DNA from: DASXHY01 sp035552155
GTDB lineage: Bacteria > Verrucomicrobiota > Verrucomicrobiia > Limisphaerales > DASXHY01
Assembly: GCA_035552155.1 (NCBI GenBank)
Contig: DASZLX010000025.1
Coordinates: 1-64,000 of the forward strand
Reading direction: 5' to 3'
Length of the DNA: 64,000 bases
Of this stretch, positions 34,281 to 43,061 are shown in pieces (within the stretch, counting starts at the first letter, position 1; the number at the start of each line of letters is the position of its first letter). The position numbers were made by a program, and so were the translations under genes. Below the pieces are notes generated by a model. It made no database searches. It was not told the origin of the DNA and was given only the letters and a program-made list of their open reading frames with translations.

Positions 34281-35317
34281 GGAAAGTGCACGCGGTGCTG
34301 TTCACGGTGGGATTGATATTCCTCGTATATCTCGTTCTGCGGATCGGCGTTTATCAACTTTGGCGCCAGCTCACGATGTTGGGCTGGGGATTGATACCGC
34401 TGATTTTGGCCGAGGGGGTGGCGGAATTCTTTCACGCGATCAGTTGGCGCTACTGTTTAATCGGTTCGCATCGAAGGATTCCACTCCTGCGGCTGTTCCG
34501 AATTCATCTTGCCGGTTATGCGGTCAATTTTTTCACGCCGACAGCTTCGGTCGGTGGTGATGCCACCAAAGCGGCGCTGCTCGCCGAACACCGTCGCGGA
34601 CCCGCGGCAATTGCCGCGGTGCTCATCGGCAAATTGTCATTCGCGCTCGGCCATTTGCTTTTCGTGATCCTCGGGGCGGTCATCGTTCTTTCGGAACTGC
34701 AATGGCCGCCGGCGCTTCGGACCGTGCTGCGGGTGGGGGTCGTATTGATGGCGATTGGAATTATTATTTTTCTATTTCTTCAGGAGGAGGGCAGGCTGGC
34801 CGCCATCCCGCGCTGGTTGGTGAAACAAAACGTCTGCGCCAAAACATTGCAGCGGTTCGTTCGTCCCATGGAAAGCGTGGATGCGATCTTGCGGCGTTTT
34901 TACCGCGAACACCCATGGAATCTGGCCTGGTCGGTGTGCTGGCATCTTCTCGGTTATTCCGTGGGAATCTTCGCAACCTGGTACTTTCTTCTTCTGGTGG
35001 AGGGGCATGCTTCCGTTGCCGCCGCCGCCCGCGTCTGGTTCCTGGCGATGTGGATAGACCTGATGACGTTCGCCGTGCCGCTCAATCTCGGCGTTCTGGA
35101 GGGCGGCCGCCTCGTGGCGTTTCGCACGGCCGGTTTTGGGGTTTTGCCGGGAATGAGTTTCGGCCTCGTAACCCGCATCGCCCAATTGTTTTGGGCCGGG
35201 GCGGGGCTGGTCAACTATGCCCTGTTGATTCACGGAACCATCGTTAAACAGCCGCCCCGGGACACTGAAATCGCAAAGTGGCCAAACCGATTCACGAATG
35301 AACGAACGTTGCCTTGA
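34277..35317 (+). CDS. LPG-synthase-TM/flippase-like membrane protein
   Basis: A 346-aa inner-membrane protein with about seven to eight helices, matching the flippase-like (UPF0104/YbhN, lysylphosphatidylglycerol synthase TM) family. The family segment TPTASVGGDATKAALLA lies near residue 92 and GVLEGGRLVAFRTAGFG near residue 273. It lacks the catalytic C-terminal domain of MprF, so it is not a full aminoacyl-PG synthase. The GTG start overlaps the sulfotransferase stop and is preceded by AAAGGAG. It may move the sulfotransferase product across the membrane. Confidence 0.82.
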   Translation: MRKVHAVLFTVGLIFLVYLVLRIGVYQLWRQLTMLGWGLIPLILAEGVAEFFHAISWRYCLIGSHRRIPLLRLFRIHLAGYAVNFFTPTASVGGDATKAALLAEHRRGPAAIAAVLIGKLSFALGHLLFVILGAVIVLSELQWPPALRTVLRVGVVLMAIGIIIFLFLQEEGRLAAIPRWLVKQNVCAKTLQRFVRPMESVDAILRRFYREHPWNLAWSVCWHLLGYSVGIFATWYFLLLVEGHASVAAAARVWFLAMWIDLMTFAVPLNLGVLEGGRLVAFRTAGFGVLPGMSFGLVTRIAQLFWAGAGLVNYALLIHGTIVKQPPRDTEIAKWPNRFTNERTLP

Positions 35318-35410
35318 GCAGCCACCACCTCGCCCAAAAACCGCAATTTTAATGCGGCCAGCCCGAAGAATTTAAAATTCAAAACCAAATCACAAACGAA
35401 AGACACACAC

Positions 35411-36046
35411 ATGAAAACCAAAATAATGAGTCTGGCAACAATGTTGGTGATCCCCGCGGCCCCGCTGGCTATCACCTCCTGCTCCTCAAACTCCGAGCCT
35501 CAAACCGAAGCAAGCTACCCCGCCGCGGAAAAATCCCCGGATCTAACCGAGACCGGGCGGGGCGGGGTTGTGCTCCAGGCTGCGAAATCAGAATTCCTGG
35601 TGGAGTCCGTCAATCCCGCCGACCGCACCGTGAAGCTTTGGCACGCGGACGGCAGTCTGAGCACTGTGGAGTGTGGCCCGGAAGTCCGCAACTTCGATCA
35701 AATAAAAGCCGGTGACCACGTCACTGCCACCCTGGCCGAGTCACTCGCTGTTCGTCTAATCAAGGGAGATGAGGTCCCCACCGGCGCAGCCACCACTTCC
35801 GCCGTTATTCGCTCCCCGGAGGGAGCCAAGCCGGGCGGGGAGGTTGTCGATACCGTGGGTTTCACGGCGAAGGTCTTGAGCGTCGATGCCGCCCGTCGCC
35901 AGGTCACTCTGCAAACAGCGGATAACAATAGCGAAGTAGTGAAAGTCGGCCCGGACATCGATCTCACCAATATCAGCCCGGGTGATCACGTCGGAGTTCG
36001 CGCCACGCGGGCATTCGCCATCACGGTGAAATCGGCGGAGAAATAG
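35411..36046 (+). CDS. Lipoprotein with two OB-like repeats
   Basis: A 211-aa lipoprotein. The signal ends with PLAITSC (lipobox Cys near residue 22). Two repeats of about 55 residues follow: the first reads VESVNPADRTVKLWHADG... up to IKAGDHVTATL, the second VLSVDAARRQVTLQTADN... up to ISPGDHVGVRA. Both have the layout strand-turn-strand, then a CGPEV/VGPDI segment, then a GDHV turn, suggesting duplicated small beta-barrels (DUF5666-like). Function is unknown. It is separated from the flippase-like gene by about 90 nt and is probably transcribed alone. Confidence 0.65.
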   Translation: MKTKIMSLATMLVIPAAPLAITSCSSNSEPQTEASYPAAEKSPDLTETGRGGVVLQAAKSEFLVESVNPADRTVKLWHADGSLSTVECGPEVRNFDQIKAGDHVTATLAESLAVRLIKGDEVPTGAATTSAVIRSPEGAKPGGEVVDTVGFTAKVLSVDAARRQVTLQTADNNSEVVKVGPDIDLTNISPGDHVGVRATRAFAITVKSAEK

Positions 36047-36184
36047 GGGCTCGGTTAGAGAGGCTCAATGTGCGGAGCGTTAAACAATTGTGCGATTTCG
36101 GTGAGCGGGAGTACGAGTTCCTCGGCATCGGCCCCTTTATCGGATGAAAAAATTGGGTTCACAAGGTTTCCGTCACTCGGCGAT

Positions 36185-36994
36185 TCAATAATTCTCCGGC
36201 ACAAATTTTCTTCCCTTGAGGGATATCTGATCATCGTACGATTCCTTCTTCGAACGTTTCGGCAGCTGGATTTTTTCGCGCGGCACTTTCTTGTAGGGAA
36301 TCAGGTCCAGGACATGCGAAAGACAGTTGAGCCGTGCCCGCTTCTTGTCGTCCGAACGCAGGATGTACCACGGCGCCCATTCGGTATCGGTGGCCTTCAG
36401 CATCTGATCGCGCGCGCGGGAATACTCGAACCATTTCGTGCGCGCCGGCAGGTCCATCGGGCTGAGTTTCCATTGGCGAATGGGATCGGTAATGCGCGCT
36501 TCGAAGCGGCGCTTCTGTTCTTCATCGCTGACCTCAAGCCAGAATTTAATCAGGATGACGCCGCTGTTGACGGTGTAACGCTCCATTTCCGGGCAACGCT
36601 CGAGAAAGACCCGGTGCTGATTCTTCGTGCAAAATCCCATCACATATTCAACGCCGGCGCGGTTGTACCAACTGCGGTCGAAGATCACGACTTCGCCCGC
36701 CGCCGGGAAATGCTGCAGGTAACGCTGCATGTATATCTGCGTCTTCTCGCGGTCGGATGGCGCCGGCAGCGCCACGACCCGGAACACGCGCGGACTGACG
36801 CGCTCGGTCAGGGCGCGAATCGTCCCGCCCTTGCCCGCGCCGTCGCGCCCTTCGAAGATAATGATGACACGCAGTCCCTCCTGTCGGACCCAATCCTGGA
36901 GTTGGCACAGTTCGCTCTGCAGCTTGCGCAATTCCTTCAGGTATTGTTTGCCCTTCATTTTTTTCGGGGCCGTTGGTTTCGGGTTGTCGCTCAT
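36185..36994 (-). CDS. ppk2: Polyphosphate kinase 2 (PPK2)
   Basis: A 269-aa class I-type PPK2, which transfers phosphate between polyphosphate and nucleoside diphosphates. Walker A is GRDGAGKGG with Lys55; Walker B is VVIFDRSWYNRAG with Asp106. The lid segment RRFEARITDPIRQWKLSPMD (residues about 183-202) and the following KWFEYSRARD are typical. Length is normal. It overlaps the unknown-function gene upstream by ATGA on the minus strand, and both follow the glucosidase gene. Polyphosphate-driven NTP regeneration would suit a stress cluster. Substrate preference (ADP or GDP) cannot be decided. Confidence 0.93.
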   Translation of the reverse strand: MSDNPKPTAPKKMKGKQYLKELRKLQSELCQLQDWVRQEGLRVIIIFEGRDGAGKGGTIRALTERVSPRVFRVVALPAPSDREKTQIYMQRYLQHFPAAGEVVIFDRSWYNRAGVEYVMGFCTKNQHRVFLERCPEMERYTVNSGVILIKFWLEVSDEEQKRRFEARITDPIRQWKLSPMDLPARTKWFEYSRARDQMLKATDTEWAPWYILRSDDKKRARLNCLSHVLDLIPYKKVPREKIQLPKRSKKESYDDQISLKGRKFVPENY

Positions 36995-37434
36995 GTTTCA
37001 TCCTCCCCGAATCCCGGGTTTGAACCGCCGCGCGTTTTCTCCTTCCAGGCTTCAATCGCCGCCGCGATTTCCTTGTCGTCCGGCGTCATCTCAATCATGC
37101 CGGGGGTATCGCGTCCAAGAATCGCGGGCCGGGATGGCAAGTCGCTCATCATCTGCATCACCTCGGCGGCGGTGCCGAAGATAAATTCTGCGCGACGCTG
37201 GGGAATCGGCATTTTGTAAAAGTATGCGAGCGGGAGCCATTGTCCCGACCGGCCGATCACGAACTCCGTGGGAATCATTTTCAGGTCTTGCGGATCGTAG
37301 CCTTCCTGAAGAACGACGTACGGTCCGCCGCGATCGCGCGGTACGATTTCGTTTGCCTTTGGCCAGAGACGAAGGCTTACCAGCCGCGCATCCTGGAAGT
37401 TGTTGGTGATATTGTGAAAATTCACGTTGCTCAT
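36991..37434 (-). CDS. Conserved protein of unknown function, paralogue 2
   Basis: A 147-aa soluble protein without signal peptide. It shares its core with the 17804-18313 protein: RDRGGPYVVLQEGYDPQDL, EFVIGRSGQWLPL and TAAEVMQMMSDLP. Here the C-terminus is longer and charged (about 112-147, EIAAAIEAWKEKTRGG). It overlaps the PPK2 start by 4 nt and lies about 100 nt after the glucosidase gene, so it is probably co-transcribed with both. I recognise no named family. The invariant RGGPY, GYDP and GRSG-x-W motifs could form a ligand or nucleotide site, but that is a guess. Confidence 0.72.
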   Translation of the reverse strand: MSNVNFHNITNNFQDARLVSLRLWPKANEIVPRDRGGPYVVLQEGYDPQDLKMIPTEFVIGRSGQWLPLAYFYKMPIPQRRAEFIFGTAAEVMQMMSDLPSRPAILGRDTPGMIEMTPDDKEIAAAIEAWKEKTRGGSNPGFGEDET

Positions 37435-37532
37435 AAAGTTCGCTTGGGGTTGGAGCGCCCCGCGCCTTCCGCTCTTGATGGCGAATTCGGTTTCTTTTCG
37501 GCCCGGGCCTGGGCGTGGAAAATTTCATCGAC

Positions 37533-40343
37533 TCACTCGATGATGGTTGAGATGGGGTGTTCTGCCTCCCGTTGAATCTTTTTGTGTTTATCCTCCGGCT
37601 TGCGTCCCGGGCTGCGCCCATGATCTGGTTCTTCTTTAACACCGGCAGCGTCCTTGCCGGATTTCAGGACCTCCTCCGCGCTGACCGTGGCGAACAGGTG
37701 GAGGCTGCGAGCGATGACGCCGGTCCAGCCGGTCTGATGATTCGCGCCGATTCCGGCGCCATTGTCGCCGTGGAAATATTCGTAGAATTGGAGATAATCA
37801 CGCCAATGAGGATCCTCTTGGAGTTTTTTAGCCCCGCCATTCACGGGCCGGCGGCCATCGCTTCCTTTTAGAAAAATTGCCGCGGTTCGTCTCCCGATTT
37901 CCTCCGCCACCTGGTAAAGCGTCATCCATTGGCCGGAGCCGGTGGGACATTCGATGGTAAATTTATCGCCGTAGTAAGCGTAATACTGGAGCAAAGCGCG
38001 AACGATGAGCGCGTTTACTGGCATCCAGATCGGGCCGCGCCAGTTGGAATTGCCACCGAAGATTCCGGTGTCGGATTCAGCCGGCAGATACGGCACGCGG
38101 AATTCCTGATCGCCCACGCGAAAGATGTAGGGATGTTCGGCATGAAAGCGGGAGAGCGATCGAATTCCGTACGGACTCAGGAATTCCTTTTCGTCGAGCA
38201 TTTTCTCCAGCACGCGGCGGAGGTTCGTTTCGTTGAGGATCGCGCCGAGGCGGCGGCCGTGTTCGCCGGTCTGGGTGGGATTGTGGATGAAGGCCGTCAA
38301 TTCCGGGCGGGATCGGAGAAATTCCCCCAGCCGCTTCGCGACTTCCGGGTGATGCTTCATAAATTCTCCATCGAAAACCGTCACCGCGCATAACGGCAGC
38401 AGGCCGACCAGCGAACGGACTTTCAAGCGCTGCACTCCACCATCCGGTCGTCGCAGCACGTCGTAAAAGAAACCGTCTTCCTCATCCCACATCCCAACCC
38501 CGTCGCGGGGTTGGGTCGCCGCCGAGGCGATGGAGACGAAGTGCTGGACGAACTTGATGGTCATGTCTTCGTAAACCGGGTTTTCCCCGGCAAGCTCCGC
38601 GGCGATCTCGAGCATGTTGAGACTGAAGAGCGCCATCCACGCCGTGCCATCGGCCTGTTCCAGGTAGCCGCCGGTCGGCAGCGGCGAACTCCGATCGAAC
38701 ACACCGATATTATCCAGGCCCAGAAACCCGCCTTCGAAGGCATTCTTCCCGGAGCGATCCTTGCGGTTGAGCCACCACGTGAAATTAAGCAGCAGCTTCT
38801 GGAAACTGCGTTCCAGCCACTCGATATCGCCCTTGCCGGTGCGCATTTTTTCCAGGCGATAAGTAAAAATCGTAGCCCACGGGTGGACGGGCGGGTTGAC
38901 ATCGCCGAATTTCCATTCGTAAGCCGGGATCTGTCCGTTGGGATGAAGATAATTTTCGCTCAACATCAGGCTGAGCTGTTTTTTTCCGAAATCCGGATCG
39001 ACCAGGGTGAGCGGCAGGACATGGAAAGCCAGATCCCACGCGGCGTACCACGGATATTCCCACTTATCCGGCATCGAAATAACGTCCGCGTTGCGCATGT
39101 GGTGCCACTCATGGTTCCTCGGCGTTTGGGACGACGAGGCCGAGTAAGGGTTGTAGCCGTGTTCCCCCAGCCAGCGATTGACGTCGAAGTAAAAATATTG
39201 TTTTGACCACAGCATCCCGGCCAGTGCCTGGCGCATGACACGGGCGGTATCCGGATCAAATGAACGTGGAATGACAGTGGCGTAAAATTCGTCCGCTTCT
39301 CGCCGGCGCGATTGCATTATTTCGTCGAAATGCTCTCCGAAAGCGCTGGCACGTTTTCCGTAGGCGTCGACGAGGTTGTCCGGCCCCACGGTCGTCAGCC
39401 GCAAACGCACTACCTCCGACCCTCCGGCCGGCACAATCAAGGGACAGTAAGCCGCGACCTTTGTGCCGGTCTGAATCGGATTCACGGCATCCTTTTGCCC
39501 GTGGATCAAAAAATTGTTTATGCCGTCCTTGACGTAGGGAGTCCGGTTCTGGCTGTTGAACAATCTTCGCGCGTTGGTTTCGTTCTCGGTGAACAACAGC
39601 AGCGGGTTGCTGTCGCAATAGAGATGACGCTCATCCGCCCCGGCTTCATTCACCCTCACGGTGGCGTCCTCACCACTGACTGCCTGCAACGACGGTCTGG
39701 GATTGTCCTGGCCCCACGCCCAGCGGTTGCGGAACCAAAGCGTCGGCAATAAATGAATCTCCGCGGCGTCCGGGCCGCGATTGTGGACGCTGATCTGGAC
39801 CAGGATATCCCGGGGCGATTCCTTGGCGTATTCGACGAACACATCGAAATAACGGTTGTCATCGAAGATACCCGTGTCGAGGAGTTCGTATTCGGCGTCG
39901 CCACGGCCCCGTTGGCGATTCACGCGGATGAGTTCCTCGTAGGGATAGGCCGCCTGCGGATATTTATAGAGATATTTCATGTACGAGTGGGTGGGAGTGC
40001 TATCCAGGTAGAAATAATACTCCTTCACATCCTCGCCGTGATTGCCCTCGCTGTTAGTGAGACCGAACAAGCGTTCCTTAAGGATGGGATCCTTGCCATT
40101 CCAGAGTGCCAGGGCAAAGCACAGCCGCTGTCGATCATCGGAGATGCCGGCGATCCCGTCCTCGCCCCAGCGATAGGCGCGCGAACGCGCTTGCTCGTGC
40201 GGAAAGTAATCCCACGCGTTGCCGTAGGCGCTGTAGTCTTCCCGCACCGTGCCCCACTGACGTTCGCTGAGGTACGGCCCCCATTTTTTCCAGGGGAGCG
40301 ATGCCGTGCGCGCTTCTTCGAGTCGTTTCATTTCAGCATTCAT
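37533..40343 (-). CDS. GH63/MGH1-like cytoplasmic glucosidase, paralogue 2
   Basis: A 936-aa paralogue of the 24992-27931 glucosidase. Both share GPYLSERQWGTVRED, RAYRWGEDGIAG, NGKDPILKERLFGLT, WEYPWYAAWDLAFHVLPL, NSNWRGPIWMPVNAL and HQTGWTGVI. There is no signal peptide. The ATG at 40343 was chosen because GGAG lies at proper spacing and similarity begins right after it; an in-frame ATG at 40415 would add 24 residues unlike the family. The C-terminal about 45 residues are charged and Lys/Arg-rich. It heads a likely operon with the unknown protein and PPK2. Substrate unknown; a storage glucan or glycoside solute is plausible. Confidence 0.85.
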   Translation of the reverse strand: MNAEMKRLEEARTASLPWKKWGPYLSERQWGTVREDYSAYGNAWDYFPHEQARSRAYRWGEDGIAGISDDRQRLCFALALWNGKDPILKERLFGLTNSEGNHGEDVKEYYFYLDSTPTHSYMKYLYKYPQAAYPYEELIRVNRQRGRGDAEYELLDTGIFDDNRYFDVFVEYAKESPRDILVQISVHNRGPDAAEIHLLPTLWFRNRWAWGQDNPRPSLQAVSGEDATVRVNEAGADERHLYCDSNPLLLFTENETNARRLFNSQNRTPYVKDGINNFLIHGQKDAVNPIQTGTKVAAYCPLIVPAGGSEVVRLRLTTVGPDNLVDAYGKRASAFGEHFDEIMQSRRREADEFYATVIPRSFDPDTARVMRQALAGMLWSKQYFYFDVNRWLGEHGYNPYSASSSQTPRNHEWHHMRNADVISMPDKWEYPWYAAWDLAFHVLPLTLVDPDFGKKQLSLMLSENYLHPNGQIPAYEWKFGDVNPPVHPWATIFTYRLEKMRTGKGDIEWLERSFQKLLLNFTWWLNRKDRSGKNAFEGGFLGLDNIGVFDRSSPLPTGGYLEQADGTAWMALFSLNMLEIAAELAGENPVYEDMTIKFVQHFVSIASAATQPRDGVGMWDEEDGFFYDVLRRPDGGVQRLKVRSLVGLLPLCAVTVFDGEFMKHHPEVAKRLGEFLRSRPELTAFIHNPTQTGEHGRRLGAILNETNLRRVLEKMLDEKEFLSPYGIRSLSRFHAEHPYIFRVGDQEFRVPYLPAESDTGIFGGNSNWRGPIWMPVNALIVRALLQYYAYYGDKFTIECPTGSGQWMTLYQVAEEIGRRTAAIFLKGSDGRRPVNGGAKKLQEDPHWRDYLQFYEYFHGDNGAGIGANHQTGWTGVIARSLHLFATVSAEEVLKSGKDAAGVKEEPDHGRSPGRKPEDKHKKIQREAEHPISTIIE

Positions 40344-41415
40344 AAAATTCTCCAGGATTAAACTTTCTCGGTCTCGGTGGAACGGCGCCTCGAGACGGAA
40401 CTTTTTCCGCTCCATCGCCAGTCAAGTACGAACGGATGATTTTCGCCGCATTCGTTGACGTAACGGCGACGCTCCGTGAAGGCATCACAGACGTGCTGCT
40501 TCGTGTAGAGTGCGCGGCGGCTTCCGGCGCAGGTCGGGCCGGCGCTCGCACTGACAATATTGGAATTCATCTCCGTTTCAGCAAATTGCCAAAGCGGGTC
40601 GCACGAGATTAAGTTCGATGGGAAAAAGTTCTCATTAGTTGTATCCATGGCCCAAGCTAAGACGCCAAAAGGCTTGCTGCCATTCGGAGAAAAACAAGAG
40701 ACGAACCCGGAATACTCCTTATCGCCCTCGCTGGAAGATTTTCCCATGGAGCCCGGCATCTCTGAGATGAATATCGGAATACCGGCCGGAGCGGCCCTAA
40801 AGGAAATAAGCCATACATCTGTGACTCGAATCAATTATTGACCGCTGCTGCATTCAATTATTGGCCATATGCAGGAGCGCATAACTCCAAAAAATTGAGA
40901 TTCGAGGCTGATACGCTGAGAATCTCAATGGTAGCATCCACTGTGGGGAATTGATCTCAAGCCGTCAGTTGCGAAATGAGGTCAATTCATGGCCGAAAGT
41001 GCCGACTCGTGGCCAGTAATTGGCCAGAATTTTTCGTCTTTACGACTGTCAGATGGTGATGCTACCGATTCGTGGCCGCACCTCTCGCGACCCAATCTCA
41101 GAAAACCACAATCAAGAAAAGTGTCTGCGTCGGTTCGATTTCGATCCTCGCCTCCAACTCCAAGTTGCAATTATACAACGAGTTGCAGATTCCCGGGGAG
41201 GTAAGTGTCAGTGAATTCAATATCGGGCAGCGACTCAACTACTACTCCGGTATTACTCGGCAATCACTCGCGATGACGGGATTCGCGGTCCGTTTGGTGT
41301 GCCGTGGGAGATCCGCTTTAGGCATAGGGAATGAATGGTACGAACCAAAATTAATTGGCACTTTTTTGCGGCAGCATAAATGTATAGTTAGGCTACGAGG
41401 CCGGCGTTCAAAGAT
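40344..41415. other. Gene-poor accessory region
   Basis: About 1.07 kb without a convincing gene. Frames here (for example 40358-40834 minus and 40560-40841 plus) have no recognisable domain and no good ribosome site. It contains the GTGGCCA-type repeats around 40990-41080 and a tRNA-3'-end-like fragment (41096-41156). Confidence 0.5.
41096..41156 (+). other. tRNA 3'-end-like fragment (possible att remnant)
   Basis: CTCAGAA followed by AACCA looks like an anticodon loop plus 3' stem. A T-arm-like GTCGG/TTCGATT/TCGAT (41129-41145) is followed by CCTCGCC, T and CCA (41146-41156). The matching 5' half (a GGCGAGG acceptor strand) is not found upstream, so this is at most a fragment. It sits at the edge of the accessory region. 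Confidence 0.25.
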
Positions 41416-41619
41416 ATGTCCTCCAAAGATTATCGACAATACATCACGTATGACCCGCAAGTAAGAGATGGCGAGCCTTGTATTCGCGGTTTGCCGATTA
41501 CGGTCTTTGAAATTATCGGTCGGCTAGGAGCCGGGCAGACATTTGATCGGATTTTGACAGCATATCCGCAATTGACCCGCGCTGATGTTATCGCATGCGT
41601 GGATTTCTCTGAGCCATAG
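41416..41619 (+). CDS. DUF433 antitoxin-like protein, orphan
   Basis: A 67-aa DUF433 protein. The segment DPQVRDGEPCIRGLPITV, then LGAGQTFDRILTAYPQLTRADVIACVDF, matches the family core (about 70-80 aa), which is usually the antitoxin next to a DUF5615 PIN-like toxin. Here the end is slightly short (FSEP) and no toxin gene follows; the next 260 nt are empty. It may be an orphan left by deletion, or it may act alone. Confidence 0.75.
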   Translation: MSSKDYRQYITYDPQVRDGEPCIRGLPITVFEIIGRLGAGQTFDRILTAYPQLTRADVIACVDFSEP

Positions 41620-41885
41620 GTTGGCGCATCTTTAGATTGAGAAGTTTTGCGTGAATCTCCTGGCCTCTTAAAAAGCTGAAAACATTGTGTCTTGAAATGC
41701 AACTAGTTATGCAAATCCAGACCTTGCGTCATTGCCCGCCGCGGAGGCGGTTGGCGCCCTAACACCGTGCTGGAACTGATGCCGACCACGCCTTGAGTTT
41801 ATGGATGTTTTTGGTTTCACAACGATTTTCGAGTTTTGTGAGCTTGCCGTCCCTCGGCGTGGCTCAGCTTTGGGACGTTTGGATT

Positions 41886-43061
41886 ATGACTGACGATATA
41901 ACATTGCTGCGAGAATATGCCCGGTGCAATTCCGAAGAGGCATTTGCCGCGCTGGTGTCGCGGCACGTCAATCTCGTTTATTCCGTCGCGCTACGAGACG
42001 TGCAAGACCCTTATCTGGCGGAAGAGATCACACAAGCGGTTTTCATCATTTTGGCGCGCAAAGCGGAATCATTCGATTCAAAAGTCGTTTTGAGCGGCTG
42101 GCTTTGCCGCACGGTTCGTTATACGAGTGCCAATGCGCTGACCGTTCAACGACGGCGGCAACAACGTGAACGGGAGGCTTACATGCAATCCATCCTGAAT
42201 GAACCGGAACCAGATGCTTGGAAGCAAATCGCTCCCGTGTTGAGCGGAGCGATGAGCCAACTTGCACAAAAAGATCACGACGCCGTTGTGCTCCGGTTTT
42301 TTGAAGGAAAAAGTTTTCAAGAAATTGGAACCGCCCTTGGCGCGAGTGAAAATGCTGCCAAGAAGCGCGTCGCCTACGCGCTGGAAAAGTTGCGCAAATT
42401 CTTTCTCAAACATGGAATTGCTTCGACGACCGCCACCATCGCCGTCGCGCTTTCCACCAATTCCGTTGAAGCCGCGCCGACCGCATTGGCGAAAACGGCT
42501 ACCGCCGTGGCGATTGCGAAAGGTACGGTGGCAAGTGGTTCAACTTTAGTCCTCGTAAAAGGAGCATTGAAAATTATGGCATGGACAAAAGCACAAACAG
42601 CAATCGCGATTAGTGTGGTGGCCATTCTCGCTGCGAGCACCGTGACAACCCTTGAAGTCCACCGTCAATACTCTCGAACGCTATCGGAATTTCCAAGATC
42701 ATCATGGGCGGCGGCCGGCTATGCCGATCCGGTGTCGGCTTTTAAGACGAGTCTTTGGGCCGCCGTTCAGGGCGACGGGAAAACGCTTCTGGCCAGTTGT
42801 TCTCCACGGATGCAGGGAGACACCACAGCAAAAGTAGGAAGACAAATGGCGGCGCAAGGCAAATCGCTGTCACCAGAGGAATTGTTCACGGACGTGGGGC
42901 ACAGATTTGTTGATGGTGTTACGGGATTCCGAATCCTTGACGACAAAACCGTTTCTTCCGGCCAGGTTGTTCTGCGTGTTTACCTGGAAGGAAGAGGCGA
43001 GGAGCAGACGATCACGCTGAAGAAGATAGGTGACGAGTGGAAGATGGACGATGTTCAATGA
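41886..43061 (+). CDS. ECF sigma factor with fused membrane segment and C-terminal domain
   Basis: A 391-aa protein. Residues about 5-90 are sigma region 2 (ITLLREYARCNSEEAFAALV, DPYLAEEITQAVFIILARKA). Residues about 112-175 are region 4 (LAQKDHDAVVLRFFEGKSFQEIG, HTH with ENAAKKRVAYALEKL). Unlike normal ECF factors (about 180-200 aa), it continues with an Ala/Thr-rich hydrophobic stretch (181-225), a transmembrane helix (about 237-257, TAIAISVVAILAAS) and an extracytoplasmic domain of about 130 residues ending WKMDDVQ. No anti-sigma gene adjoins, so sensing may be built in. The ATG at 41886 starts the conserved region; the longer upstream frame is unsupported. A broken pseudopilin gene overlaps its stop. 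Confidence 0.85.
   Translation: MTDDITLLREYARCNSEEAFAALVSRHVNLVYSVALRDVQDPYLAEEITQAVFIILARKAESFDSKVVLSGWLCRTVRYTSANALTVQRRRQQREREAYMQSILNEPEPDAWKQIAPVLSGAMSQLAQKDHDAVVLRFFEGKSFQEIGTALGASENAAKKRVAYALEKLRKFFLKHGIASTTATIAVALSTNSVEAAPTALAKTATAVAIAKGTVASGSTLVLVKGALKIMAWTKAQTAIAISVVAILAASTVTTLEVHRQYSRTLSEFPRSSWAAAGYADPVSAFKTSLWAAVQGDGKTLLASCSPRMQGDTTAKVGRQMAAQGKSLSPEELFTDVGHRFVDGVTGFRILDDKTVSSGQVVLRVYLEGRGEEQTITLKKIGDEWKMDDVQ

Noticed and set aside
36068..37219. 383-aa plus-strand frame over PPK2 and the unknown protein
   Set aside because: It is antisense to PPK2 with intact Walker motifs; the product has no domain.
40358..40841. Overlapping frames at 40358-40834 (minus) and 40560-40841 (plus)
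   Set aside because: Neither has a ribosome site or a recognisable domain, and they lie in a gene-poor stretch opposite each other.
41096..41156. A complete tRNA gene
   Set aside because: Only a T-arm-like and CCA-like 3' part is present; no complementary acceptor 5' strand or D arm was found upstream.
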